DNA of 64,000 bases, taken from contig NZ_JABURJ010000110.1 of NCBI RefSeq assembly GCF_014762745.1, positions 25,645-89,644 of the forward strand, given 5' to 3'. A program made the position numbers and the translations under genes. This document shows, one piece after another, positions 44,068 to 53,308 of this stretch. This stretch comes from Kangiella sp. (GTDB lineage Bacteria; Pseudomonadota; Gammaproteobacteria; Enterobacterales; Kangiellaceae). The notes below the pieces were generated by a model. It saw only the letters and a program-made list of their open reading frames with translations, made no database searches and had not been told where the DNA came from. Every line of letters begins with the position of its first letter. The stretch's first letter is position 1.

Positions 44068-44637
44068 CTAGATGGCTTCTTTAATATCTTCCTCTTCGTC
44101 CAGCATATTCAGATAGAAACCTTCATTTTCAGCAAGTGCCTGCAACTCACGCTCAACAAGCTCAACATCAATTACATGATCTGTCGATACCTTCATATTG
44201 ATGGTATAGCCCTGACGATTGGGCATTGCGTCGGTTGCAATGTTGTCCACCCGTAAATGATTGCGTGACAAAATCCGCAACAATTCAATACTGGCAGCCT
44301 GATTTTTTATACCCCAGGCATCAATCTCAAATACGATATTTTCGGGATCAAATGGATAGGATGACTGACAGTTCTCAGTAGTGTGGAACTCGAATCTCAG
44401 TTTAGCGGACTCCAAACTTTCGAGACAGGCAACGAAGGGTTTGAAATACATGCTATTCAGCGAAACAGCGAAGACGCCAGTAAAATGATCTTTGACACGG
44501 TTAAATCGAGACACTTCCATGGAGCCTTTGAAACGATGAAGGATCTCGGTAATGGTGGTAACTATCTCAGGGTGATCGGAACCCGCCACCTTTAAGATGA
44601 ACTTTTTATCGAGTTTTAACTTGTGTTGCGCATTCAT
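44068..44637 (-). CDS. ACT-domain protein, GcvR-like
   Basis: 189 aa from ATG 44637 (GGAG eight bases ahead). Two ACT domains: the first begins FILKVAGSDHPEIVTTITEIL, the second spans about 90-175. The layout matches GcvR, which represses the glycine cleavage operon with GcvA. No gcvA or gcvT gene is present here, so the target is unconfirmed. Confidence 0.75.
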   Translation of the reverse strand: MNAQHKLKLDKKFILKVAGSDHPEIVTTITEILHRFKGSMEVSRFNRVKDHFTGVFAVSLNSMYFKPFVACLESLESAKLRFEFHTTENCQSSYPFDPENIVFEIDAWGIKNQAASIELLRILSRNHLRVDNIATDAMPNRQGYTINMKVSTDHVIDVELVERELQALAENEGFYLNMLDEEEDIKEAI

Positions 44638-44824
44638 CAAAATGCTCCATATATTGCGTTAGCGCTCTTAAAAAACTACTACAACTGCTAAAATCTGACA
44701 AGAAACCCTGTTTAAAATTCGAACAATTATGCTGGATTTGTTAAGTAGCGCATATTTGTACAATACTGATACACGATTCTTTATACTAGAATACAGCTAA
44801 CTAACTGTATTAAATGGAGTTTAC

Positions 44825-45625
44825 ATGAAACCTCTTATTTCTGGCTGTCTTGCCTTAACCTTATTTGCCTGCGCAACCTCACCGACTGGTCGCAGTCAGC
44901 TAACTTTATTTCCTGAATCGCAAATGGCGCAAATGGGGGCAGCAAGCTTCACATCCATGCAGGAAAGCCAGAAGCTCGATAACAACCCTAGAAATGCCAC
45001 CTACGTTAACTGCGTGGTGGATGCCCTGATTCCCGAACTGAATGCCATTGCTCCGGCCATGCGCTCCACCCAGTGGGAAGTTAAAATTTTCGCAGAAGAC
45101 TCTGCCAATGCTTTTGCTTTACCAGGTGGAAAAATAGGCGTTCATACCGGCATGTTAAAAGTAGCCGAGAACCAACATCAGCTAGCTTCGGTTATTGGGC
45201 ATGAGATAGGGCACGTTTGGGCCAAGCACAGTAACGAGCGAGTCTCACAGGGCTTTTTGACTCAAACCGGAATGCAACTGGCGGCAGTTGCCGCTGGCGA
45301 TATGACCTCTGAAAAGCAACAGTTGCTGGGGCTACTAGGTGTTGGCGCTCAAGTTGGAATCATTTTACCTTTTAGCCGCAAACACGAATCCGAAGCAGAT
45401 GAGATTGGGCTAGAACTAATGGCCCGTGCAGGCTTTGACCCACGTCAGAGTATTGAGTTATGGAAAAATATGCAGAAAGCAGGCGGTGGTTCAACGCCAG
45501 AGTTTTTATCCACTCACCCCGGCACCGATAGCCGCATCCGAGACTTAAATGCCAAAATGGACAGAGCCTTAAAAATCTACCAGCAGGCTCAGGCATCAGG
45601 AAAACGACCCAACTGCCGCCTTTAA
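44825..45625 (+). CDS. M48 family metalloprotease lipoprotein (LoiP/YggG-like)
   Basis: 266 aa. Lipobox LFAC (Cys16) gives an outer-membrane or periplasmic lipoprotein. The zinc motif is HEIGH (in VIGHEIGHVWAKHS), with the third ligand Glu in ESEADEIGLELM. STHPGTDSRI is also family-typical. Related to LoiP, which degrades envelope proteins. A GGAG site precedes the ATG, and an ATACAG/CTGTAT palindrome lies just upstream (about 44791-44810). Confidence 0.88.
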   Translation: MKPLISGCLALTLFACATSPTGRSQLTLFPESQMAQMGAASFTSMQESQKLDNNPRNATYVNCVVDALIPELNAIAPAMRSTQWEVKIFAEDSANAFALPGGKIGVHTGMLKVAENQHQLASVIGHEIGHVWAKHSNERVSQGFLTQTGMQLAAVAAGDMTSEKQQLLGLLGVGAQVGIILPFSRKHESEADEIGLELMARAGFDPRQSIELWKNMQKAGGGSTPEFLSTHPGTDSRIRDLNAKMDRALKIYQQAQASGKRPNCRL

Positions 45626-45651
45626 CGGATACTAGTTCTAATTCTCAAGAC

Positions 45652-45677
45652 AAAAAAAGCGGACCTTATTGGTCCGC
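45652..45677 (-). terminator. terminator overlapping the end of the GST gene
   Basis: On the minus strand gcggacc/ggtccgc (45677-45671 with 45665-45659) is followed by seven Ts. The GST stop codon lies in the loop. Confidence 0.85.
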
Positions 45678-46328
45678 CAGATATCCGCCTCGCTCGTATA
45701 TCGACTCCATATAGAGATCTTCAAAATCCTTAACCACAGATTTCTTCACTTCGGGCAAGGACAATAAATTTTCACGCCACTTTTGTATTTTCTTGTAGTC
45801 ACTGACGGTATCAACACCAGTGTTTTCAGCAAGAATCTTTGAGCGCATTAAAAATGGCGCGAAAGAACTATCAACCAGACTGAAGTCTTTACCATCAAAA
45901 AAGCCCTGATTACCAATGCGTTTCTCAAGATGAGCTAATTTCTTATTCAAGTCTTCTTCGATTTTGACGAAAGTTTCTTCTCGGCGAGCCTGAGTCAGTT
46001 GAAACTGAATATTATTGATGCTGCCGCTGTATTCGATCCAGGAGCGATGCTCTGCTTTTTCCAGTGGATCCGTTGGTAGCATTGGCTTGCCATGAGTTTC
46101 ATCAAGATACTCATTAATTACGGCAGACTCGAATAGCACCGTATCTTTGATACGCAACAAAGGCACTTTGCCCAGTGGCGATATCTCTACAAACCAGTCA
46201 GGTTTTCGCTCCAGAGAAATATATTCAATGGTGAAATCAATTTTCTTATGCAGCAGTGTGATCACCGAACGTTGCACGAACGGGCACAATTTGTGGCTGA
46301 CTAATATTGGTTGTTCTAGAGCACTCAT
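45666..46328 (-). CDS. glutathione S-transferase family protein
   Basis: 220 aa from ATG 46328 (MSALEQPILVSHKLCPFVQRS). It has an N-terminal thioredoxin-like domain with LCPFVQRS and LFESAVINEYLDE (glutathione contacts), and a C-terminal helical domain. The CPF motif suggests an omega/beta-like or Lys-type GST able to form a mixed disulfide. Substrate unknown. A GTG at 46337 is an alternative start. Confidence 0.87.
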   Translation of the reverse strand: MSALEQPILVSHKLCPFVQRSVITLLHKKIDFTIEYISLERKPDWFVEISPLGKVPLLRIKDTVLFESAVINEYLDETHGKPMLPTDPLEKAEHRSWIEYSGSINNIQFQLTQARREETFVKIEEDLNKKLAHLEKRIGNQGFFDGKDFSLVDSSFAPFLMRSKILAENTGVDTVSDYKKIQKWRENLLSLPEVKKSVVKDFEDLYMESIYERGGYLADQ

Positions 46329-46426
46329 ATTGTCCACTCAGACTTGATAACTAGTCGTAATGTAAATCGTTCTTTTTAGAAAAGCAACAACAAGGTCGTC
46401 ACAAAATCATATCTATTACAAGATAT

Positions 46427-46453
46427 AAAAAAGGCCTTCATAAGAAGGCCTTT
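46427..46453 (-). terminator. terminator of slyD
   Basis: aaggcctt (46431-46438) / aaggcctt (46445-46452) forms an 8-bp palindromic stem with a 6-nt loop, followed on the minus strand by six Ts. Confidence 0.82.
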
Positions 46454-46461
46454 CAAGCTAA

Positions 46462-46944
46462 TTAATGATCGTGACCACCAGGTCCATGAACATGACCATG
46501 CGCCAACTCTTCTTCGCTGGCATCACGCACTTCAATAACCTTCACATCAAACATCAAAGGAACGCCTGCTAATGGATGATTGCCATCAACAGTCACAGTT
46601 TCGCCTTCAACTTTTGTCACAGTAATGAGCTGCGGGCCATTTGGAGACTCAGCATGGAACTGCATGCCTGGCTCAACTTTTTCTACGCCCTGGAAAGCCT
46701 GTGCTGGCACTTCTTTGATCAAGTCATCATGACGTTGACCATAAGCATCTTCAGGTTGAACATTAACAGACAACTCGTCATCGACTTTCTTGCCCGTTAA
46801 AGCATTCTCAAGACCAGGAATAATATTACGATGACCATGCAAGTAAGCTAATGGCTCATTCCCTTCTGATGTATCGACTAATACACCTTCTTCTGTTTTC
46901 ACTGTGTATTCAATCAATACGACTTTGTTTTCTTCAATTTGCAT
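46462..46944 (-). CDS. slyD: FKBP-type peptidyl-prolyl isomerase SlyD
   Basis: 160 aa from ATG 46944 (AAGAG six bases ahead). The FKBP core is split by an insert-in-flap (VDTSEGNEPLAYLHGHRNIIPGLE region and GNHPLAGVPL). The C-terminus EEELAHGHVHGPGGHDH matches SlyD but its His-rich metal tail is short compared with E. coli. It acts in protein folding and nickel delivery; the latter may be reduced here. Confidence 0.92.
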   Translation of the reverse strand: MQIEENKVVLIEYTVKTEEGVLVDTSEGNEPLAYLHGHRNIIPGLENALTGKKVDDELSVNVQPEDAYGQRHDDLIKEVPAQAFQGVEKVEPGMQFHAESPNGPQLITVTKVEGETVTVDGNHPLAGVPLMFDVKVIEVRDASEEELAHGHVHGPGGHDH

Positions 46945-47046
46945 AATCATCTCTTTTACTTTCTAGGTACATTGATGAAGCCAAACAAACCGGCTTCAAA
47001 CTTTCAAAAACTTTTCTACAATAAGACACTTCAAACATTCTCTGTT

Positions 47047-47171
47047 TTAAAGTGACGATTTTGGGTTAAGAGCAAGGCATTTGAGTTTTGGGTTTGAGGG
47101 AGCGTATATCTAATACGTGACCGAGTACAAAATTCAAATAACACAGCTATAGAGCAAAAAGACCACTTTAA
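47047..47171. repeat. nested palindromic extragenic element downstream of lipA
   Basis: Three nested inverted repeats lie in one intergenic span: ttaaagtg/cactttaa (47047-47054, 47164-47171), an 11/12-bp pair atttgagttttg/caaaattcaaat (47079-47090, 47128-47139) and cgtat/atacg (47103-47117). The outermost arm includes the lipA stop. It looks like a dispersed repeat that may also act as the end of the leuS-lipA transcript. Confidence 0.55.
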
Positions 47172-48193
47172 GAGACTTTCTCGCCTGCCGCCTGCATATC
47201 CGCGTGATATGACGATCTCACCATAGGTCCGCTGGCCACATTGGTGAAGCCCATCTCTTCTGCGATTCTGCCCAGCTCATCAAATTCTTTAGGTGGCATG
47301 AAGCGCATGACTGGATGGTGGTACTTACTGGGTTGCAGATACTGCCCAAGCGTTAACATTTCAACGCCGTGAGCTCGAAGGTCTTTCATCACTTCGATAA
47401 TTTCTTCGTTGGTTTCGCCAAGCCCAATCATTAAACCTGATTTGGTTGGGATGCCGGGATAGCGCTCTTTGAAATTTTTCAGCAAATCCAATGACCACTG
47501 ATAATCAGCGCCTGGACGTGCCTGCTTATAAAGACGCGGTACTGTTTCCAGATTGTGGTTGAACACATCTGGCAAACCATCAGCCATCAGATCCAGCGCA
47601 ACTTCCATACGCCCTCTGAAGTCCGGCACTAGTACTTCCACCTTAAGGCCTGGATTCTGTTCTTTGGCGACACGAACACATTCCGAAATATGAGCTGAAC
47701 CGCCATCACGCAAATCATCACGATCCACTGACGTAATCACCACGTATTTCAGCCCCATTGATTTCACAGAATCAGCGAGGTTTTGTGGCTCTTCCGGATC
47801 CAGCGGCAATGGACGACCATGCGCCACGTCGCAGAATGGGCAGCGTCGCGTACAGATATCACCCATGATCATGAAGGTTGCGGTGCCGTGACCAAAACAC
47901 TCGGGTAGATTAGGGCACGACGCTTCCTCACAAACTGTATGCAACTTGTTGTTACGCAACATGTCCTTAATCTTGGTGATTTGATTGCCGTTTGGCAGAC
48001 GCACGCGAATCCAGTCCGGTTTGCGCGGCATCTCTTCGGTTGGCATGATTTTTACCGGAATACGCGCCATTTTATCTTCGGCACGCATTTTTTGGCCAGG
48101 GATGACCTTTTTCGCCTTAGCTGCAACCTTACCTGTAACATTGCTACTAACTGTTTGATTCGTTTGGTTTTTTACCGGTTCAGAATTTGACAT
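47168..48193 (-). CDS. lipA: lipoyl synthase
   Basis: 341 aa, radical SAM. The auxiliary cluster motif [12 protein letters not shown] and the SAM cluster CTRRCPFC are intact, as is the C-terminal RSSYHA serine. It inserts two sulfurs into octanoyl domains. About 70 Lys/Pro-rich residues precede the core. It starts 6 nt after lipB. Confidence 0.97.
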   Translation of the reverse strand: MSNSEPVKNQTNQTVSSNVTGKVAAKAKKVIPGQKMRAEDKMARIPVKIMPTEEMPRKPDWIRVRLPNGNQITKIKDMLRNNKLHTVCEEASCPNLPECFGHGTATFMIMGDICTRRCPFCDVAHGRPLPLDPEEPQNLADSVKSMGLKYVVITSVDRDDLRDGGSAHISECVRVAKEQNPGLKVEVLVPDFRGRMEVALDLMADGLPDVFNHNLETVPRLYKQARPGADYQWSLDLLKNFKERYPGIPTKSGLMIGLGETNEEIIEVMKDLRAHGVEMLTLGQYLQPSKYHHPVMRFMPPKEFDELGRIAEEMGFTNVASGPMVRSSYHADMQAAGEKVS

Positions 48194-48199
48194 TCACTA

Positions 48200-48874
48200 T
48201 TACTCAATGGATTCGCTGATTGGCTCAGGTAATCCGGTCATTTCCAGGCGCTTAGTATAGCCCAATTTGTCGCATAATTGATCAATCAGATCAGGTTTAA
48301 CGCGCTCCAGATTGTCCGGACCACCCTTCTCGACTATCTGGGTCATTTGCATGCCCTGATAACCGCAAGGATTGATACGTGAGAATGGTTCAAGATCCAT
48401 ATTCACATTCAAGGCCAGTCCATGAAAGGACTTGCCTTTTCGAATTCGTAAGCCGAGCGAGCAGATTTTCTGGTCATCGGTGTAAACGCCAGGTGCATCA
48501 GAGCGTGGATAAGCTTCGATGCCATAGAGCGCCAGCATATCGACGATAGCATTTTCGATGCCGGAAACCAGATCTCTCGGGCCCATATTTTTACGCCGCA
48601 AATCGATCATAAAATAAGCAACCTGCTGACCGGGGCCATGGTAAGTAACTTGTCCGCCGCGGTCAACCTGCACCACCGGAATTTCTCCGGGAAATAACAG
48701 ATGCTCGGCTTTTCCCGCCTGTCCCTGGGTAAATACCGGGTCATGCTCAACCAGCCAGATCTCGTCGGTAGTGCTATCGTCACGATTATCGGTAAATTGC
48801 TGCATCCGCTTCCATACTGGAACATAGGTTTCATGCCCCAGCTCGCGGATGATTACTGTGGATTGGTCACTCAT
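48200..48874 (-). CDS. lipB: octanoyltransferase
   Basis: 224 aa. [16 protein letters not shown] and [12 protein letters not shown] (active-site Lys), with the catalytic Cys in NPCGYQG, are present. It transfers octanoyl from ACP to lipoyl domains, giving the substrate for LipA. It follows ybeD on the minus strand by 27 nt. Confidence 0.96.
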   Translation of the reverse strand: MSDQSTVIIRELGHETYVPVWKRMQQFTDNRDDSTTDEIWLVEHDPVFTQGQAGKAEHLLFPGEIPVVQVDRGGQVTYHGPGQQVAYFMIDLRRKNMGPRDLVSGIENAIVDMLALYGIEAYPRSDAPGVYTDDQKICSLGLRIRKGKSFHGLALNVNMDLEPFSRINPCGYQGMQMTQIVEKGGPDNLERVKPDLIDQLCDKLGYTKRLEMTGLPEPISESIE

Positions 48875-48901
48875 TGTCAGTTAGATGCCTTATGAAAGTC
48901 T

Positions 48902-49171
48902 TTATAGAGTCATTTTCACGCCTTCAACAGTGAAGACTTCGCGATACATGGCATCTACTTGCTCTTTGCTTTCAACCACAACCATAAATGACAGGGAAAC
49001 ATAATTGCCATCACGGCTGAGCTTGCTGGCGGGAGAATAATCATTGGGCGCATGACGATTGACTACTTCCGCAACTTCCATATCAATGCCATCACGGTTT
49101 ACAGCCATGACTTTAAAGCATATTTCACACGGAAATTGCCATAACTCATCACGATCATAATTTTGCGTCAT
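48902..49171 (-). CDS. ybeD: DUF493 family protein YbeD
   Basis: 89 aa with an ACT-like ferredoxin fold pattern. FPCEICFKVMA and the SLSFMVVVESKEQVD segment match the DUF493/YbeD family, always found between dacA and lipB in gammaproteobacteria. A regulatory role linked to lipoylation has been proposed but is not proven. ATGA overlap with the dat gene. Confidence 0.92.
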   Translation of the reverse strand: MTQNYDRDELWQFPCEICFKVMAVNRDGIDMEVAEVVNRHAPNDYSPASKLSRDGNYVSLSFMVVVESKEQVDAMYREVFTVEGVKMTL

Positions 49172-50067
49172 AACGCTATTTCACCTTCAATATTTCTGTC
49201 GATTTCGCCACGATACAGCTGCGCTTTAAGCTGCTGATAATGGTTGTACATTTGCCGCCAGACAGGGCCCGCAGTGCCATCACCAATAGTAACATCATTT
49301 AAGCGGGTAACTGGGCGGATTTCTTTAGTGGAGCTGGTTAACCAGATTTCATCGGCCTGCAGCAACTCATGCTCCGGGATCAGACGCTGTTCGGTCAATA
49401 TTCCATGCTGCTCAGCCAGCCATAACACGAAATCACGGGTAACTCCCGGAAGTAGGTGCTCACTTAATGGCGGCGTGATAATGACACCATCACGCACGAT
49501 GAACAGGTTGCTTGATGTTGCTTCGAAAGCCACTCCACTACGTATCAATATGGTGTCATTCGCGCCACATTCAAGGGCCTGCTGCTTGAGCATGCAGTTA
49601 GCCAGTAAGGTGATGGCTTTGATATCGCAGCGTTGCCAGCGAATATCTTCTGCTGTGATCACCGAAATACCCTGAAGATCCTTGTCGCTCGGTACTGGCT
49701 GCACTTCAGGCAAAGCACTGATCATGGCGAAGATGGTCGGTATGGGTGTTGCCGGAAAGTCATGATTACGCTCGGTGTAGACGCCCCGGGTGATCTGCAA
49801 GTAGACCGATGCGTTTTGCAGCGAGTTCTTTTCAATCAGCTGATGACAGATGTCAGCCCAGTCTTGCAGGGATTGCTCCATCGGCAGGCGAATACCACGC
49901 AAACTGTTTTCCAGGCGGGCAATGTGCTGCTTAAAGCGAAAGAGCCTGTCGGCGTATACGGGCACCACCTCATAAACTCCATCACCAAACAAAAAGCCCC
50001 GGTCAAGTACCGGGACTTTTGCTTCTTCGATGGGTAAAAACTGTCCGTTTAAATAGGCTATGGACAC
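49168..50067 (-). CDS. dat: D-amino acid aminotransferase
   Basis: A 299-aa fold-type IV PLP enzyme. FGDGVYEVVPVY at the start and the PLP lysine in CDIKAITLLANC near residue 147 are present, with SNLFIVRDG. It probably makes D-glutamate or D-alanine for peptidoglycan, consistent with the adjacent dacA. A branched-chain or ADC-lyase activity cannot be excluded. Confidence 0.88.
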   Translation of the reverse strand: MSIAYLNGQFLPIEEAKVPVLDRGFLFGDGVYEVVPVYADRLFRFKQHIARLENSLRGIRLPMEQSLQDWADICHQLIEKNSLQNASVYLQITRGVYTERNHDFPATPIPTIFAMISALPEVQPVPSDKDLQGISVITAEDIRWQRCDIKAITLLANCMLKQQALECGANDTILIRSGVAFEATSSNLFIVRDGVIITPPLSEHLLPGVTRDFVLWLAEQHGILTEQRLIPEHELLQADEIWLTSSTKEIRPVTRLNDVTIGDGTAGPVWRQMYNHYQQLKAQLYRGEIDRNIEGEIAL

Positions 50068-50111
50068 TTATAACTTCCTGATTTTGTGTTAGTAACTTAG
50101 TAGAACCAATC

Positions 50112-51281
50112 TTAATGGAACCAAAGCTTCATGGAATCCCACATACGGCCAAAGAAGCCTGCTTCTTCCACATTATCCAAAGCAACCAAAGGCATACGTT
50201 TCACTTCCTGGTCCCCTACTTTAAAGAAGACTTCACCAACCACCTGACCGCGACGAATCGGTGCTATCAACTGTGACTGAATGGTGTAGTTGGCCTGAAT
50301 CTGGTCTTTCTGGCTTTTCAGCAAAGTTAATGCAGCATCTTGAGCCAGGCCAACCTTAACTTCTTCTTCCTCCCCTTTCCAGACGCGGGCTGTACGCAGG
50401 CTTTGACCGGCCTTAAATGGCTTGATATTGGTATAGAAACGGAAACCATAGTTGAGCAGTTTACGGGTTTCGCTGGCTCGCTCAGCTTCACTGTCGGTAC
50501 CCATGACCACTGAAATCAGTCGCATATCCTCTTTTTCCGCAGAAGACACCAGGCAGTAACCTGCTTCTTCGGTATGGCCAGTTTTAAGACCATCCACATT
50601 TAAAGTTGGGTCGCCTAATAACTCATTACGATTACGCTGCTTAATTCCGTTATAGGTGAACTCTCGTTCCGCATAAATGGCGTAATCTTCCGGGAAGTCA
50701 CGGATCAGGGCGCGTGCCAGAATCGCTAAATCACGGGCCGTGGTGACATGCCCTTCTGCCGGCCAGCCGGTGCTGTTCTTAAAATGAGTATCTTTCATGC
50801 CAAGCTTGGCAGCATACTGGTTCATCAAATCTGCAAAGGCTTCTTCGGTACCAGCGATATGCTCAGCCATCGCAATACTGGCATCGTTGCCCGACTGAAT
50901 AATGATGCCACGATAGAGATCCTCAACGCTGACGTATTTATTGACCTCAATAAACATCAATGAGCCGCCCTTTAGTTTTGGGTTCTGGGCCCAGGCGTTT
51001 TCACTGACAAGTACCTTATCGCTAAGACTCAAGTTACCTTTATGCAACTCATCGCCAATGATATAGCTGGTCATCATCTTGGTTAAACTGGCAGGCGGTA
51101 GTTTCTGATCTGCATTTTCCTCCATGATAATCTGCCCTGTGTCATAATCCATCAACAAATATGAGCGGGCATCCACATTCGGTTTACCAGGCTGAATGGC
51201 AGCCATCGCTGAATTGGCTGCAAGGACAGCAAGTATTCCAAGAGTGAATAATAATTTTAGAGTTTTTTGTTGAACAAACAT
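50112..51281 (-). CDS. dacA: D-alanyl-D-alanine carboxypeptidase (PBP5/6 type)
   Basis: 389 aa with a signal peptide (cut near AMA, residue 27). The catalytic motifs are SLTK (PASLTKMM, serine near 65), SGN (QSGNDAS) and KTG (GLKTGHTEEAG). A C-terminal beta domain and an amphipathic anchor (FFGRMWDSMKLWF) follow. It trims pentapeptides in the periplasm. Confidence 0.95.
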   Translation of the reverse strand: MFVQQKTLKLLFTLGILAVLAANSAMAAIQPGKPNVDARSYLLMDYDTGQIIMEENADQKLPPASLTKMMTSYIIGDELHKGNLSLSDKVLVSENAWAQNPKLKGGSLMFIEVNKYVSVEDLYRGIIIQSGNDASIAMAEHIAGTEEAFADLMNQYAAKLGMKDTHFKNSTGWPAEGHVTTARDLAILARALIRDFPEDYAIYAEREFTYNGIKQRNRNELLGDPTLNVDGLKTGHTEEAGYCLVSSAEKEDMRLISVVMGTDSEAERASETRKLLNYGFRFYTNIKPFKAGQSLRTARVWKGEEEEVKVGLAQDAALTLLKSQKDQIQANYTIQSQLIAPIRRGQVVGEVFFKVGDQEVKRMPLVALDNVEEAGFFGRMWDSMKLWFH

Positions 51282-51308
51282 TGGCTTAACAATCCCAGAA
51301 TTTAAAGG

Positions 51309-52208
51309 TTATTCAGTGACAACTTTAGGCGTACCAAAGTTGTATTGATTTAATTGGCGTAAAATATTTTCAGCAGTTCGCGCATCGCGCAAGGGCCCAA
51401 TTCGCACGCGCTGTAACTTTTGTCCATTGGACTCCACAGCGCTAATCGTAATCGGTTGACCAAAGTGATCACGCAATCTGGCAGCGAGCGTATCGGCTCT
51501 TAGTGGATCAGCAAAGGCTCCAACCTGAACAAACAGCTGAGCATTATCTTTTTGCTCTTCCATTGGTGGTAACTCCAGCTCACCAGCCTGCGCTACCTGA
51601 GCAGTATTGACTCGGCCAGAACGAGGCGATGCCAGCACTTCAACTTCAACTCTGGCGGTTCCCTGATCCATATAACCGAGCTTTTTCGCTGCAGCGTAGG
51701 ATAAATCAATAATACGATTTTTCTTGAAAGGACCTCGGTCATTAATCTTAACCACTACCGATTGGCCATTATCCAGATTGGTTACTCGCGCGTAGCTGGG
51801 CAAGGGTAGTGTTTTATGGGCTGCCGTGAATTGGTACATATCATAGACTTCGCCAGAAGAAGTACGACGCCCGTGAAATTTCTGTCCATACCAGCTGGCA
51901 ACGCCAGCATCTTTATAACCGTCACCAGAATCCATCACATGATAGACCACACCATCAACTTCATAATATGGGGGATTGCCCAGTCCGCTTTTAGTTTCTA
52001 CTTTTGGGGTCGGCTCAGCGATAGGGCCATCAGTAAAAGGCCCCTGCGAACCGTCCGGCGCATAATCAGGACGTAATCGGTCAGCAGGACTGCCGTATTC
52101 GTATTCATACTCTTCGGCGGGCGGTGTCGTGGTACAGGCCGCCACCAGCAACAACCCCAGGCTTGCAACCAGGGCTTTACCAGAAGTTACTACAGTTTTT
52201 GAAGTCAT
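51309..52208 (-). CDS. rlpA: RlpA septal-ring lytic transglycosylase lipoprotein
   Basis: 299 aa from ATG 52208; GTG 52220 is an alternative. Lipobox VAAC, then a double-psi beta-barrel domain (GVASWYGQKFHGRRTSSGE) and a C-terminal SPOR domain (about 225-299) that binds denuded peptidoglycan at the septum. The active-site Asp is in KINDRGPF. Its place between dacA and mltB is conserved. Confidence 0.93.
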   Translation of the reverse strand: MTSKTVVTSGKALVASLGLLLVAACTTTPPAEEYEYEYGSPADRLRPDYAPDGSQGPFTDGPIAEPTPKVETKSGLGNPPYYEVDGVVYHVMDSGDGYKDAGVASWYGQKFHGRRTSSGEVYDMYQFTAAHKTLPLPSYARVTNLDNGQSVVVKINDRGPFKKNRIIDLSYAAAKKLGYMDQGTARVEVEVLASPRSGRVNTAQVAQAGELELPPMEEQKDNAQLFVQVGAFADPLRADTLAARLRDHFGQPITISAVESNGQKLQRVRIGPLRDARTAENILRQLNQYNFGTPKVVTE

Positions 52209-52252
52209 TTTAATTATCACGCGCGATTCTCAATGCTCATCATTTAGTTAGG

Positions 52253-53287
52253 TTACTTTGCTTCGACCTGATTTTGCTTGGCATGTTCCACCGCATCTTT
52301 AATTTCAAGACTTAGTTGGTGAACTGCCATGGCATATAAAGGGCTACGATTATAACGAGTAATCACATAAAAGTTGTTAAAGCCTAGCCAATATTCTTCT
52401 TTGCTTTCCTGTTTAAAGGCATAAATGCCAACGATATCGTCATCCTTGAGTGGCCCCTGGTATTCAAGACCCACCGATTTCAGCTCGCCAAGAGTAAACT
52501 TTGGTTTCAGCGTATCGTTGCGGAATTGCTCAACCAGTTTGATATCCGCAGCTGGCAGAAACTCTGCTACTGGTTCACCCATGCGCCAGCCATGCACGTG
52601 AAAATAATTGGCCACACTGCCGACCGCATCCTCAACATTATCAAACAGGTTGATATTGCCATCACCGTCAAAATCGACCGCGTAATGACGATAGGATGTC
52701 GGAATAAACTGCCCCATACCCATGGCGCCAGCATAGGAACCTTTCGGCTTTGCTAGATCCCAGCCCTGCTCTCTGGCCAATACAAAATACTCTTCCAGCT
52801 CACCGGCGAAAAAAGCTCCGCGCTTTGGGTAGTGAAAGGCTAATGTTGCGATGGCATCCACTACCGGGAAGCTGCCCATAACGCGACCATAGCGAGTTTC
52901 TACACCGATAATGGCGGTAATAATTTCTGCCGGAACCTGATATTTTTCTTCGGCACGCTTCAAAGTGTCTTCATTTTCCAGCCAGAACTGAACACCCTGC
53001 TTGATGCGCTTCTGCTCGATAAAAATAGGACGATACTCATACCAGTCCTTACTTTCAGCTGGGCGACTGATGGCATCAAGAATTGACTGACGAACTTCTA
53101 CTTTATCAAGTACCATCTGCACATAGTCTTCAGTGAAACCATGCTTTTTATGCATATAACTGGCAAAAGCTTTCGCTTCGGTTGGAGCTTTATCCGGATC
53201 TGAATAGGCGTGCGCACTGATGCCTGTAAATGCACAGGCACAGGCCATAACCAATGTTCCAACTGTCTTTTTTATATTTGTTTTCAT
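52253..53287 (-). CDS. mltB: lytic murein transglycosylase B
   Basis: 344 aa with a signal peptide (cut after about residue 27); no lipobox, so it looks soluble periplasmic, unlike lipoprotein MltB. The catalytic Glu is in GVETRYGRV, and AMGMGQFIPTSYRHYAVDFD is the family hallmark. It cleaves glycan strands, forming anhydromuropeptides. Confidence 0.92.
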   Translation of the reverse strand: MKTNIKKTVGTLVMACACAFTGISAHAYSDPDKAPTEAKAFASYMHKKHGFTEDYVQMVLDKVEVRQSILDAISRPAESKDWYEYRPIFIEQKRIKQGVQFWLENEDTLKRAEEKYQVPAEIITAIIGVETRYGRVMGSFPVVDAIATLAFHYPKRGAFFAGELEEYFVLAREQGWDLAKPKGSYAGAMGMGQFIPTSYRHYAVDFDGDGNINLFDNVEDAVGSVANYFHVHGWRMGEPVAEFLPAADIKLVEQFRNDTLKPKFTLGELKSVGLEYQGPLKDDDIVGIYAFKQESKEEYWLGFNNFYVITRYNRSPLYAMAVHQLSLEIKDAVEHAKQNQVEAK

Positions 53288-53308
53288 AAAGCCTCGCTTT
53301 ATTTGCTA

